A stretch of DNA of 26,408 bases from a virus. Shown piece by piece: positions 1 through 7,814 of this stretch. The notes under the pieces were generated by a model. The model made no database searches. It worked only from the letters and a program-made list of their open reading frames with translations, and was not told where the DNA came from. The stretch covers positions 1-26,408 of the IMG/VR virus record IMGVR_UViG_3300017788_001619. The stretch is one strand, 5' to 3'. A program made the position numbers and the translations under genes. Each line of letters starts with the position of its first letter. Position 1 is the stretch's first letter.

Positions 1-592
1 ACAAAACTTTTCTTTCCGAGTTCTCTAAATAACACTCTTTTCTTAATTTCTCTATATCTTCCCAATTGTTTATATAGAATATTTCTGACCATTTTTTCTG
101 AAGACCATAAGATATATTAGTTATATTATCGTTTTCATCTTTAACTATACCTATATCTAGATTCAGCGATTCGCCAGCCTGCTCTATTATAAAGTTTTCT
201 CCCTCTATATTGGCTATTATTTCCGGATATATAAGTAGAGAACTATTTATAATTAGAATAGAATCATTATCTATCATATCCAAACACATTTTTAAGCCTT
301 CTACATTTGTAGAATCGCTTGTTTTATTGTTAATCAGCTTTATATTTTCCCCTCTGTAATTTTGCTTGATATAGTTAGAAACATCTTTTCCATCTAAATT
401 CGAGCAAAGTATTATTTCAGAGGATTTATCAAACATAGTCCTTATGCATTTTATTTGTATATCTAATAGTTTGTTTTTACCCAAATTTATTAAAGATACT
501 GGTTCGGTCACATTTGTACTATTGTCATATAAAAGAATTACAGAAGGGTTTCTGTTCTTAACTTTCTTTCTTTTTATTTGTGTTGTACTCAT
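1..592 (-). CDS. Nucleotidyltransferase-like protein (3' end beyond window)
   Basis: About 197 codons are visible from an ATG at 592 and the frame is still open at base 1, so the C-terminus is missing. The visible protein resembles a sugar-phosphate/phosphocholine nucleotidyltransferase-like Rossmann fold. It has a segment like PVSLINLGKNKLLDIQI, matching the 'P-L-x-x-x-x-x-K-x-L-L-x-x-Q-I' region of NTP transferases, then a strand SEIILCSN, then a strand SILIINSSLLIYPEI at the usual position of the nucleotide/metal-binding strand. The classical N-terminal GxGxR loop is not obvious, so activity is uncertain. The start codon overlaps the stop of the upstream gene in ATGA (589-592), which points to translational coupling. 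It closes a cluster of three glycosyltransferases and a methyltransferase-like gene, so a role in making or attaching an activated sugar or similar group is inferred. Confidence 0.55.
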   Translation of the reverse strand, partial: MSTTQIKRKKVKNRNPSVILLYDNSTNVTEPVSLINLGKNKLLDIQIKCIRTMFDKSSEIILCSNLDGKDVSNYIKQNYRGENIKLINNKTSDSTNVEGLKMCLDMIDNDSILIINSSLLIYPEIIANIEGENFIIEQAGESLNLDIGIVKDENDNITNISYGLQKKWSEIFYINNWEDIEKLRKECYLENSERKVL

Positions 593-1071
593 ATACTCAC
601 ATGATCTTCTTTAAGAGATAGTAAATATTCTATAGCATTTACTTCAAAACATGTAGTTTCAAAAAACTTACAGAACGATAAGAAATTATATCTTGAATCA
701 GTAATACAGGCGAATCGTTCTTTATTTATTAGTTTTAGTACCGCCACATCCCTAAGATATGTTATATCTGATGGATATTTTAACTGCATAACAATAAAAA
801 GTAAACAGTTTGAAGTCTTTATAATTCTATCCATTTCAAAATCTATATCTTTTTTTTCTACAAAATCAACCTCTATTTTGATATCTTCACAATATTCATT
901 TACAATATTCATAAAGTAATTAGCTTTAGTATACGGGGCTATTATGTGATATTTAATATTAGGATTAAAACAGATAGATTTGCTGAAATTATCTTCATTA
1001 AAATCGAATCCATCAAACATTACTACTGTACTAACTATTTCATCAAAATTATCTTTTAACTGAGCAGTCAA
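589..1071 (-). CDS. Hypothetical protein in the glycosyltransferase cluster
   Basis: A 160-residue protein that I do not recognise. It starts with TTG at 1071; the choice is supported by a strong AGGAGG about 8 bases upstream (near 1081-1086). It overlaps the 3' end of the methyltransferase-like gene by 23 bases and couples to the next gene by an ATGA overlap. The protein alternates short hydrophobic strands (IKYHIIAPY, CLLFIVMQL, AVLKLI) with helices, like a small alpha/beta domain. It has no membrane segment or signal peptide. Its place inside the sugar-modification cluster suggests a related role, but this is inference only. Confidence 0.6.
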   Translation of the reverse strand: MTAQLKDNFDEIVSTVVMFDGFDFNEDNFSKSICFNPNIKYHIIAPYTKANYFMNIVNEYCEDIKIEVDFVEKKDIDFEMDRIIKTSNCLLFIVMQLKYPSDITYLRDVAVLKLINKERFACITDSRYNFLSFCKFFETTCFEVNAIEYLLSLKEDHVSI

Positions 1072-1468
1072 GTAAAAATCCTCCTACTTTCTTAATATAA
1101 TCTATTTTCATATTATTCTTATTCAAAATAGAATAAAAATCTAAAGCCTTTGGAACAAAATTAATATTTCCTATTATTTCGTTTAATGTATTTATTGAAT
1201 CATTTAGTGCCGCACTATTCTTATTTACTAATAGAGTTTCTGCTAAACATATTACAAATCTGATACAACCACCCATCCTTATTTTTGAACAAATAAAATT
1301 AAATGATTGTTCGAAGGTGTCTTTCGTGAAGGAATTAGGATAGCCGTACATAATTAATTCTTCAATACTATTGTCGGGTTCCATATCCAACATTTTTATA
1401 TCTTTTATTATTTTGTATCCATCTATTATTTTACCTTGTTCCGATGGTAACAGTAATTGTATTTTCAT
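1049..1468 (-). CDS. Truncated methyltransferase-like protein
   Basis: A 139-residue protein counted from the ATG at 1466-1468, which is preceded by AAAGGAAAC and overlaps the preceding stop as ATGA. A longer in-frame TTG at 1504 is less likely. The fold resembles the second half of SAM-dependent methyltransferases: an acidic 'NSIEELIMYG' strand where class I enzymes have the strand-4 motif, then a long helix and 'IRMGGCIRFVIC', equivalent to the 'LKPGGxLxI' post-motif. The glycine-rich SAM-binding motif I is missing, so it may be a non-catalytic or minimal relative. It sits directly downstream of three glycosyltransferase genes, where methylation of a glycan would fit. Confidence 0.45.
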   Translation of the reverse strand: MKIQLLLPSEQGKIIDGYKIIKDIKMLDMEPDNSIEELIMYGYPNSFTKDTFEQSFNFICSKIRMGGCIRFVICLAETLLVNKNSAALNDSINTLNEIIGNINFVPKALDFYSILNKNNMKIDYIKKVGGFLLDCSVKR

Positions 1469-2316
1469 AATGTTTCCTTTATTTGTCTTAAAAGTTGGTT
1501 CCAATTATCTACGAAATTTTTTACCGAGTATTGTTCTCCCGTTATAGCCTGGGAAGAATATTCTGAGATATGAGTAAGAAGACCACTATTTGATAGTAGA
1601 TTGTTTATTTTATGAATTTCTTCTTTATTACTATAAATGTAACCATTGACTCCATGACATATTATGCTGTTTTTTACCTTAGATATTGTGGGGCAACCAC
1701 AAGACATAGCCTCTAGCATTTCGTATGTCATTAATTCGCTATCATCTAAATAACACCTTGATTCATTATATAGGGTCCTTCTATGCTCACTAGTCTGTGG
1801 AATCACCGTATTTTCTGACCATTCGCTTATATTATTTTCATTCTTAAACTTAGTAGAGAACGTTAGAGTTTCCTTCCTTCTGTATTTACTAGTATTTGTA
1901 AAATAATCCCTATCAACGCACTTATTAATGTAAACTATATTAAAATAGTTATTCTTCATAGCTAGTTCTTCCAGGGTTTTGTCTGAACATACGTTAATAT
2001 CAAAATTCCCCAATAATTCTTTATCGTGGCAGCCCACAAGTATAGGATTATTACCTAACGAAGCTTTAATGTTGTTTGCTATAGGAATATCTTCATTGTT
2101 AAAAACTATTACAAAATCTATCTCGATAGGTATTGTATTCCTTATCAGTTTATACATACCATCATTATCAGCACAAAATATATTAGAATTGTTATTTTGC
2201 TTTGTTTCTAATACAAAAATATTAGCGTCTAATTTAGATAGGTAAATGTGCTGTGGGATGTACCTGTTAAATAGTAATATATTGGGTTTGTAGTCTGTAC
2301 TAATCCATCTTTTCAT
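1465..2316 (-). CDS. GT4-type glycosyltransferase
   Basis: A 283-residue protein with the C-terminal signature of GT-B fold, group 1 glycosyltransferases. Near residues 190-235 there is 'SELMTYEMLEAMSCGCPTIS' followed by a Gly-x-Asn-Gly-Tyr segment, matching the E-x7-E nucleotide-sugar binding region and the 'NG' loop of GT4 enzymes. The N-terminal half is shorter and more divergent than in full-length GT4 enzymes (usually 350-400 residues). It overlaps both neighbours by ATGA (2313-2316 and 1465-1468), as part of a translationally coupled run of three glycosyltransferases. Donor and acceptor are unknown; phage enzymes of this kind often modify virion proteins, DNA or host surface glycans. 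Confidence 0.75.
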   Translation of the reverse strand: MKRWISTDYKPNILLFNRYIPQHIYLSKLDANIFVLETKQNNNSNIFCADNDGMYKLIRNTIPIEIDFVIVFNNEDIPIANNIKASLGNNPILVGCHDKELLGNFDINVCSDKTLEELAMKNNYFNIVYINKCVDRDYFTNTSKYRRKETLTFSTKFKNENNISEWSENTVIPQTSEHRRTLYNESRCYLDDSELMTYEMLEAMSCGCPTISKVKNSIICHGVNGYIYSNKEEIHKINNLLSNSGLLTHISEYSSQAITGEQYSVKNFVDNWNQLLRQIKETL

Positions 2317-3299
2317 TTTAAAAGCTCTCTCTTTATATTTTGCCCTAATTCTTCTATTGAATAATGATCTATATTAGGTTCTTTTTTTGATCCGAATATA
2401 TATGAAACTAACATAAATTCTTGTAGGGATTTTATATTATATCTTCTACCATAATTGCCATTATCTATACCAAGTAATGGATAATCAAGCCCTATACTAG
2501 AAGATGTATTCATAGTTACATTACCAAATCCTTTAGCATCTATTTCATTATAGTCTTCACCGATATCTATAGAAGTATTTACGAAACAATCGCAATTTTG
2601 GTGAAGAGAAGCTAAATGTTCATCTTCCATATTGCCGCAAAGTATTATTTCTTTAGGATAGTCTTTTTTGCCGCATTTAATTTTTATAGACTCTGCCATT
2701 CCATTTATGTGGTTAAATAATTCCTTTTCTTTACCATTTTGAAGAATCCTAGCCTTTATTATTAAACATACTTGATCGTCTACATCAAATGTTGTATAAA
2801 AAGCTATAAATAAATCTTCTACATACTTTTTATTTGATGAATAGTTCATAACGGTATAAAATTTATATGTGTGATCTAAGCCCCTTATATTCATTGGGGC
2901 GTACTGCTTTTCATAATATGCTTTTGGCTTAAAACATGGCTTTAGACAGTTAAACTTTAATTTAGGGTTATAAGACCATAGTTCTGTCATTCTACGAGTA
3001 AGTTCTTCATCATAAAATTTTGTAGAGGGGCAGTCTATGATACCTATATTTTTCTTATACATATCAGACCCAATCATTTGGTCGTTATCAACATGTTGTA
3101 TACAATGTGTTATATCTTTTATTGGTTTATTTAGATATTGTAATACTAATGGATTAACATTTTCTGTACTTAAACTTCTACATACAATATTTACGTCATT
3201 CTTTGCTAAACCTATTACATTATTAGTAGCACTTGTATTTCTCTTTGACGGTCTACCAAAATCACTTATATACAATACGTTCATTTCTGATTCTGACAT
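2313..3299 (-). CDS. Glycosyltransferase-like protein (GT-B fold)
   Basis: A 328-residue GT4-like protein. It opens with a 'MNVLYISDFG' strand/loop typical of the first Rossmann fold, and has an internal 'FYTVMNYSSNKKYVEDLFIAF' segment that corresponds to the 'F.sV..w...K....Ll.Af' start of the second GT-B domain (about residue 147). Near residue 230 it has 'LHQNCDCFVNTSIDIGED', the position of the acidic donor-binding motif. The conserved E-x7-E pair is weaker here than in the two flanking glycosyltransferases, so catalytic competence is less sure. The first ATG (3299) overlaps the upstream gene by 19 bases; an internal ATG at 3284 would give the 4-base ATGA overlap seen at the neighbouring junctions and may be the true start. 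Confidence 0.65.
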   Translation of the reverse strand: MSESEMNVLYISDFGRPSKRNTSATNNVIGLAKNDVNIVCRSLSTENVNPLVLQYLNKPIKDITHCIQHVDNDQMIGSDMYKKNIGIIDCPSTKFYDEELTRRMTELWSYNPKLKFNCLKPCFKPKAYYEKQYAPMNIRGLDHTYKFYTVMNYSSNKKYVEDLFIAFYTTFDVDDQVCLIIKARILQNGKEKELFNHINGMAESIKIKCGKKDYPKEIILCGNMEDEHLASLHQNCDCFVNTSIDIGEDYNEIDAKGFGNVTMNTSSSIGLDYPLLGIDNGNYGRRYNIKSLQEFMLVSYIFGSKKEPNIDHYSIEELGQNIKRELLK

Positions 3300-4933
3300 A
3301 ATTTCTCAAACCTTTGATTTTCCCAGTAATTGATTTTGTTTCTTATATTTAACATATCCTGATACGCTTCCTTTGGTCCGAATGGTATCATTTGTCTTCT
3401 TCCATCAAAAGCGGCAGAACTCTCATTCAGGTATAAACCACCTACTGTACCATTTTTGTAGCCATAAGTCAAGTCCCGAACAAGTCTACTTTCAAAAAAA
3501 GTGTTTAGTTTTTCTGGTTGACCTAGAACATTTATGATAAGCCACTTGGTTAGTTGAGATGGAACAACCTTTTCTAGTTGCGGATCATATTGTTGTGGAG
3601 TAAACATCTTCGGCCTAGATAGCCACGTTGCCCTCTCGTCTTTTAATTCTAAAGAATCAAAGTGCTTCATAAGGTTTCCAGCCGATATTTCTATAGAATA
3701 ATACTTATTAAAATTATTAAGTGTCTCTTTCTTTATTCGAGATATTTCTACACTATCTTTATTAAAGAATTCTTCAAAAAATTTGCAAGTTTTTATATTA
3801 TCTGGAACCGCCCTCATACATCCAGTTTCAAGTTCTTTATAATAGGATTTAGGTTCTAATCTATATCCATCAATATTATCTAATATACTAGTCATAGCAG
3901 AATAATTTATTGCACATATAGGTATTCCACATGCTGCGGCTTCTATTAGTGGTATTCCAAATCCTTCGCTATTAGCATATTGTACATATAAATCTAGTGA
4001 GTTATGGATATTAGCCAAATCTTCTATAGTAACACCATTTTTTACTCCGCATAATTGTCCCGAAAGTTGGTTTGTATCTGGGGATATAGCTCTAACACCT
4101 TTATATGTACTAGCAAATACTCTATTAGTATGTAAACATTTATAACTAAATAGTACATTAGAAGCTATTTTATGTTCTTGTAATAACTCTGGTATATCCC
4201 AACCTAAATCTGGAAAGCCTGTATGACAATAAAGAAAATAATTAGAAGGGTTTTCTATTCTATTTAGAAACATTCTAAAAGCACTAAACAAATCCGGAAA
4301 TAGTTTTCGTCTTTGATTTCGCATAACTGTTCCGATTAGTTTTATATCTTTATCTATACCAAGTCTTGATCTAGCGATTTGTTGAGGAATAGGGCAAAAT
4401 ACATCATCAACCGTTGGTGAAGCTGTACCTACATAGTTTATTGTGCCATTAGATTGTTTATTTAAAACCTCTCCAGCCCATTCAGAATATGAAAAAATTA
4501 AATCTGCATTTTTATACATATCTACCCAATGTCTAGCTTGAGGATAAGCATCAACAGTTGGCATTAGAGCAAACTTATAATACTCCCTAAATGGAGAAGA
4601 TTCGATGAACGATACCATCCAATAATCACGTATATCAAAGACTATATCTGGCTTAAAATCTAGACAAACGTTCTCAAAGATATATGAACCAAAAGCATGT
4701 ATCGCATCTGAATTATATCTTTCCATTTCCTCTTGGCTATCTGGTTGAACCCCATAGTATTTCCAGGGTAATTTTAAACCCCTTGGGTCACTACGATCAC
4801 CATAAGCCGCCATTTCAGCTAATTCGTACTTATTTGTTTTATGTAAATATTCGAGCATCCTTCTAGTATAATTGGCGTATCCAGTACTAAGAAAAGAAGC
4901 CTCTGAACAAAAAAGTATTCTCTTTTTTCTCAT
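3281..4933 (-). CDS. GT4-type glycosyltransferase, large
   Basis: A 550-residue protein with both halves of a GT-B glycosyltransferase. The N-terminal region 'RILFCSEASFLSTGYANYTRRML' is the first Rossmann strand with its glycine-containing acceptor loop. The second domain begins near 'IKLIGTVMRNQRRKLFPDLF' and holds the donor-binding motif 'EGFGIPLIEAAACGIP' (E-x7-E). About 120 extra residues follow the catalytic core and could be an acceptor-recognition domain. The ATG at 4933 has an AAGGGAAA ribosome-binding site and overlaps the dnaE C-terminal gene by ATGA, so glycosylation genes are read straight after the replication genes. The substrate cannot be read from sequence. Confidence 0.85.
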   Translation of the reverse strand: MRKKRILFCSEASFLSTGYANYTRRMLEYLHKTNKYELAEMAAYGDRSDPRGLKLPWKYYGVQPDSQEEMERYNSDAIHAFGSYIFENVCLDFKPDIVFDIRDYWMVSFIESSPFREYYKFALMPTVDAYPQARHWVDMYKNADLIFSYSEWAGEVLNKQSNGTINYVGTASPTVDDVFCPIPQQIARSRLGIDKDIKLIGTVMRNQRRKLFPDLFSAFRMFLNRIENPSNYFLYCHTGFPDLGWDIPELLQEHKIASNVLFSYKCLHTNRVFASTYKGVRAISPDTNQLSGQLCGVKNGVTIEDLANIHNSLDLYVQYANSEGFGIPLIEAAACGIPICAINYSAMTSILDNIDGYRLEPKSYYKELETGCMRAVPDNIKTCKFFEEFFNKDSVEISRIKKETLNNFNKYYSIEISAGNLMKHFDSLELKDERATWLSRPKMFTPQQYDPQLEKVVPSQLTKWLIINVLGQPEKLNTFFESRLVRDLTYGYKNGTVGGLYLNESSAAFDGRRQMIPFGPKEAYQDMLNIRNKINYWENQRFEKLCQNQK

Positions 4934-6090
4934 TCTTGTATTTCCCTTATATCTTTAACTATAAATGAATTGTTTTTTATATCTCCAATCATAAGAATAT
5001 TATTTCCCTCAAATATAGAAAACCTATGTTCTTCTCTCACATCTGGAAATACAACTATATTGTCGGCTTCTCCTGTATCATCCTTCACCGAAAGAAAACA
5101 CATTTCCCGCCCTTTATTAACCCCTTCTTTTTTAATTGTATGAGTGTTTATTCTTGATATACAACAAGATAATCTTACACCCTGACAATTTCCCCTATTT
5201 GCTATTTCTTCACATGTACAGTTAGCTACCATTTGCGAAGGCATATTGTATTTGTCTATAGATAGGCATACCCCCATCATCTTTTCTTCTTCATCTATAA
5301 GCCAACTTGGATCATCTACATCTAAATCATAAGGCGGATTCTCCAATAGAAGTATCTCACTAGTTATAGCCGCCCTTCTATTCTCTGTACTAGTTCCGCC
5401 ACCATTTTTCTTCGCAGGTTTCAAGTCCATCAAGCACGATATTAAATCCCCCCATTTTTTTTGTTCAAAATTCTCATTTATCCACTTTATTTCGCCCTCT
5501 TTTAGTTTACTATATATACCGTATTCATAAAGGCATCTTGTTCTAGTTAGTTTCTTATCTAGACACTGGAAAAACCCTATTGAACATAGGGCTTTGAAGG
5601 CTGTAGATTTCATATTCTTAGATAATAAAACTAGTATTTCCATCCAGGTTGGATTTTTGTTAATACCTTTTAGCTTGTTTATTTCCGCTATTGCTTTATC
5701 ACCATCTACACCTGTCAGCGATTTCACGTATTTCAATCCAAAATCTATAGAATTAGTTTTTCTATCTATTTTGAAAGTTTCATCGAACTTGTTAAAATCA
5801 CATAAATTTACAGTTATACCAAATGTCTTAGCCTCTGATACTAGTTGTTCTATTTCTTCATGCATATCCTGTTTTTCGTTTGCAAACTCTAGGTAAGCAC
5901 AAAAAAAGTCAAGTGGATACATGTATTTGGCATAAGCTGTAAGTAAGGCGGTTTTAGCATAGGAGTATGCGTGGGAATTACTTGTGGCTATACCATTTCC
6001 ATAAAACAAATGTTCTTTAGAATCAACTTCTATATCTACAGACCTTCTTTTACCTATACTTTTAACGCCAATAATTCTTCTAGCTTGCAT
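4930..6090 (-). CDS. dnaE: DNA polymerase III alpha, C-terminal fragment with split-intein C-half
   Basis: A 386-residue precursor. Residues 1-38 are the C-terminal half of a split intein (block F 'DIEVDSKEHLFYGN', ending ATSN). Ser39 is the +1 residue, and the mature polymerase continues as 'SHAYSYAKTALLTAYAKYMYP', the equivalent of 'FNKSHSAAYALVSYQ' in bacterial DnaE. This fragment carries the rest of the fingers, the helix-hairpin-helix and clamp-binding region, and near the end an OB-fold domain ('LSCCISRINTHTIKKEG' to 'FLSVKDDTGEADNIVVF'). It stops after the OB fold, so the tau-binding tail of bacterial DnaE is missing. The ATG at 6090 lies inside the 3' end of the homing endonuclease gene (37-base overlap). 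The function needs trans-splicing to the product of 6993-7814. Confidence 0.93.
   Translation of the reverse strand: MQARRIIGVKSIGKRRSVDIEVDSKEHLFYGNGIATSNSHAYSYAKTALLTAYAKYMYPLDFFCAYLEFANEKQDMHEEIEQLVSEAKTFGITVNLCDFNKFDETFKIDRKTNSIDFGLKYVKSLTGVDGDKAIAEINKLKGINKNPTWMEILVLLSKNMKSTAFKALCSIGFFQCLDKKLTRTRCLYEYGIYSKLKEGEIKWINENFEQKKWGDLISCLMDLKPAKKNGGGTSTENRRAAITSEILLLENPPYDLDVDDPSWLIDEEEKMMGVCLSIDKYNMPSQMVANCTCEEIANRGNCQGVRLSCCISRINTHTIKKEGVNKGREMCFLSVKDDTGEADNIVVFPDVREEHRFSIFEGNNILMIGDIKNNSFIVKDIREIQE
5977..6090 (-). other. Split intein C-half (IntC) of DnaE
   Basis: 38 residues at the N-terminus of the DnaE C-terminal fragment, the same size and layout as the IntC of the gp41-1 family. It opens with a start Met and a charged strand, then block F with 'SVDIEVDSKEHLFYGNG', and ends in terminal Asn38 followed by Ser as the +1 nucleophile. 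The penultimate residue is Ser, not the usual His. The partner is the 94-residue N-half at 6993-7277. Ligation would give '...QFNA|SHAY...', which restores an uninterrupted DnaE sequence. Confidence 0.92.
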
Positions 6091-6962
6091 ATTATCTCTT
6101 CTCTATTTTGTATTATGTCATTTTCCCAAAATCTTACAAGTTTTAAATTATGTTTTAAACAATAATTATTTTTACTTATATCTCTAGCCCAATTAATTTT
6201 TTGAGACTTTGTTTTTGGTCCATCTGGATAAAATTTAGGATTAGAATGCCAATAGTCTCCATCTACTTCTATATATAGATTATAATCGTTTAAATAAAAA
6301 TCAAAAGACCAATATTCTATTATTTTTTCTTCCTCGTATTTCAATCCAAATTGTTCTATAATAGATTTTAATGCTTGATGTGGTATTGTATTTGTTTTCG
6401 CAAAACTTCCATTTTTTATTCTTTCTAAAGTCCTATATCTCATTCTAATTTTTTCTCCTTGTGAATGAGTTCTGCCTGTATGACCATGTATCAATCTTTT
6501 TTTCGCCGAATCTGACTGTTTTAATTTTACATGTTCGGGAGTTATTCTACCTTTAGCCCTTTCTGAATTTTCTCTTATAATAACATCATTATATTTATTT
6601 TTACCTTTATTCCAAGGTTGTTTTCCATACATCGGATTATTTTCACCTAATCTACTAATCTTAGCTTCTTTAGACCATTTTATTACGCCATTATTTCTAC
6701 CACAAGACATTTTCGACCAACTAAAATTTGATCCTCTTTTTATTATTTTTAAGTCTTTATTACAAATCCCGCATAAACATTTTTTTAATTCTAACCCACA
6801 ATATTTAGTAAAATATTCTACAAGGCTTATATTTTTAGAATCAAGATATTTTTCAAAAACTTCTGTGTAATATATACCGCTTCCACCATATATTTTAGAA
6901 AGTTCTTGTATTTTTTTATTATCTATTTTAGATATATGCCATAATTTTTTATCTATAATCAT
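6054..6962 (-). CDS. Free-standing Vsr-like (EDxHD) homing endonuclease with NUMOD3
   Basis: A 302-residue putative endonuclease encoded between the two halves of the split-intein dnaE. Visible parts are an N-terminal Cys cluster (C62, C64, C67, C87; likely zinc), a NUMOD3 motif 'GENNPMYGKQPWNKGKNK' at about 106-123 with a second NUMOD3-like stretch near 160-175, and a C-terminal Vsr/PD-(D/E)xK-type catalytic domain: D221, then 'IEVDGDYWHS' (E232, D234, H239), RD at 260-261 and 'FWENDI' at 278-283. This matches the endonuclease family known from fractured split-intein genes. The start ATG (6962) has TGAGG 7 bases upstream, and the 3' end overlaps the DnaE-C gene by 37 bases. It most likely cuts intein-free dnaE alleles and spreads the split element (inference from the family). 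Confidence 0.88.
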   Translation of the reverse strand: MIIDKKLWHISKIDNKKIQELSKIYGGSGIYYTEVFEKYLDSKNISLVEYFTKYCGLELKKCLCGICNKDLKIIKRGSNFSWSKMSCGRNNGVIKWSKEAKISRLGENNPMYGKQPWNKGKNKYNDVIIRENSERAKGRITPEHVKLKQSDSAKKRLIHGHTGRTHSQGEKIRMRYRTLERIKNGSFAKTNTIPHQALKSIIEQFGLKYEEEKIIEYWSFDFYLNDYNLYIEVDGDYWHSNPKFYPDGPKTKSQKINWARDISKNNYCLKHNLKLVRFWENDIIQNREEIICKLEELLALKV

Positions 6963-6992
6963 TGGTATGCCTCATATTAAGTTAAAGCCATA

Positions 6993-7277
6993 CTATTCTA
7001 TACACATTATTTTATAATTATATAGTATAATTTCAGATAAAGGTCTTTTAATTTCATCTTCACATAAAAATCTATGATCTAATGAACATATAATAGTATA
7101 TCCTTCTTCAACTTCTACTTCGTACAATTCTTTTTCGCCAGATTCAAAGAAATTTAAAACTTCTACAAACTTATCTCCATCTTCTGTAGGACAAAGTATT
7201 TTTTCCCCAATACTTAATTCATCTAATGTTTTAATTTCTCCACGATCTGTTTCTACGAATGTGTTTGGGTCTAAACA
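6993..7277 (-). other. Split intein N-half (IntN) of DnaE
   Basis: 94 residues after 'YQFNA', beginning with Cys1: block A 'CLDPNTFVETDRGEIKTLDE' and block B 'YTIICSLDHRFLC', where the usual TxxH reads CSLDH (residues C-S-x-x-H). The layout and length match the gp41-1-type IntN, whose block B likewise reads CSxxH. There is no endonuclease domain in the intein itself. The coding sequence ends with TAG at 6993-6995, 31 bases before the start of the endonuclease gene. Confidence 0.92.
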
Positions 7278-7814
7278 TGCATTAAATTGATATCTTGCAC
7301 TTTTCTCGATAATCTCAAATATCTCTAAACCTTTTTCTCTAGAAACCATACCAGTCTTTTCGCAGCCATCTACAAATTTAGATTTTAGTTTTTCCATAAG
7401 GTCTACTTTTTTCTTACCAATAGCTTTTCTTAATTTATCAGCTTCTATATCTGTAAATCCAGCTATCTTTTTAGATATTTGCATAGTTTGTTCTTGATAT
7501 AACATAAGACCCAATGTAGGCTCTAATATATCTTTACATGAGTCGTGAATGTATGTAATTGGCTCACGTTTATGTGCTCTATCAATATAGTGCTGTGTTA
7601 TAGACTTGTCTTCTATTAGAGCCTTTAACGATCCTGGTCTAAGAATGCTTACTAAAGCAGAAAGTTGTTCTAGGTTTTTTGGTTCAAGTTTTCTAGACCA
7701 ACTCTTACCAAGATTGCTTTCTAATTGGAATATACCTTTAGTTTTACCATTAGCAAAAAGGTCCCATACTCCACTGACACTTTCTATGTTATCATTCCAC
7801 ATACAATTTTCCAT
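6993..7814 (-). CDS. dnaE: DNA polymerase III alpha, middle (fingers) fragment with split-intein N-half
   Basis: A 273-residue precursor. Residues 1-179 match the DnaE region that follows the last catalytic Asp: 'GIFQLES', 'LSALVSILRPGSL', 'LEPTLGLMLYQEQTMQI', 'LRKAIGKKK' and 'EKSARYQFNA' are the fingers-domain signatures. Cys180 starts the intein N-half, which runs to the stop. The ATG at 7814 is preceded by AGGAGC at 8 bases and overlaps the exonuclease gene by 23 bases. No polymerase catalytic Asp is present here; they are all in the separate gene at 8777-10279. After trans-splicing with the 4930-6090 product this piece would become a polypeptide of about 527 residues that must pair non-covalently with the N-terminal subunit. 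Confidence 0.93.
   Translation of the reverse strand: MENCMWNDNIESVSGVWDLFANGKTKGIFQLESNLGKSWSRKLEPKNLEQLSALVSILRPGSLKALIEDKSITQHYIDRAHKREPITYIHDSCKDILEPTLGLMLYQEQTMQISKKIAGFTDIEADKLRKAIGKKKVDLMEKLKSKFVDGCEKTGMVSREKGLEIFEIIEKSARYQFNACLDPNTFVETDRGEIKTLDELSIGEKILCPTEDGDKFVEVLNFFESGEKELYEVEVEEGYTIICSLDHRFLCEDEIKRPLSEIILYNYKIMCIE

Noticed and set aside
1469-1504. Longer N-terminus of the methyltransferase-like gene from TTG at 1504
   Set aside because: The ATG at 1468 has AAAGGAAAC upstream and an ATGA overlap with the previous stop, like its neighbours.
6054-7277. Group I intron as the cause of the dnaE interruption
   Set aside because: Both flanks end in intein splicing blocks in frame (IntN with Cys1, IntC with terminal Asn), and each gene has its own start, stop and ribosome-binding site. 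A protein-level split explains the break fully.
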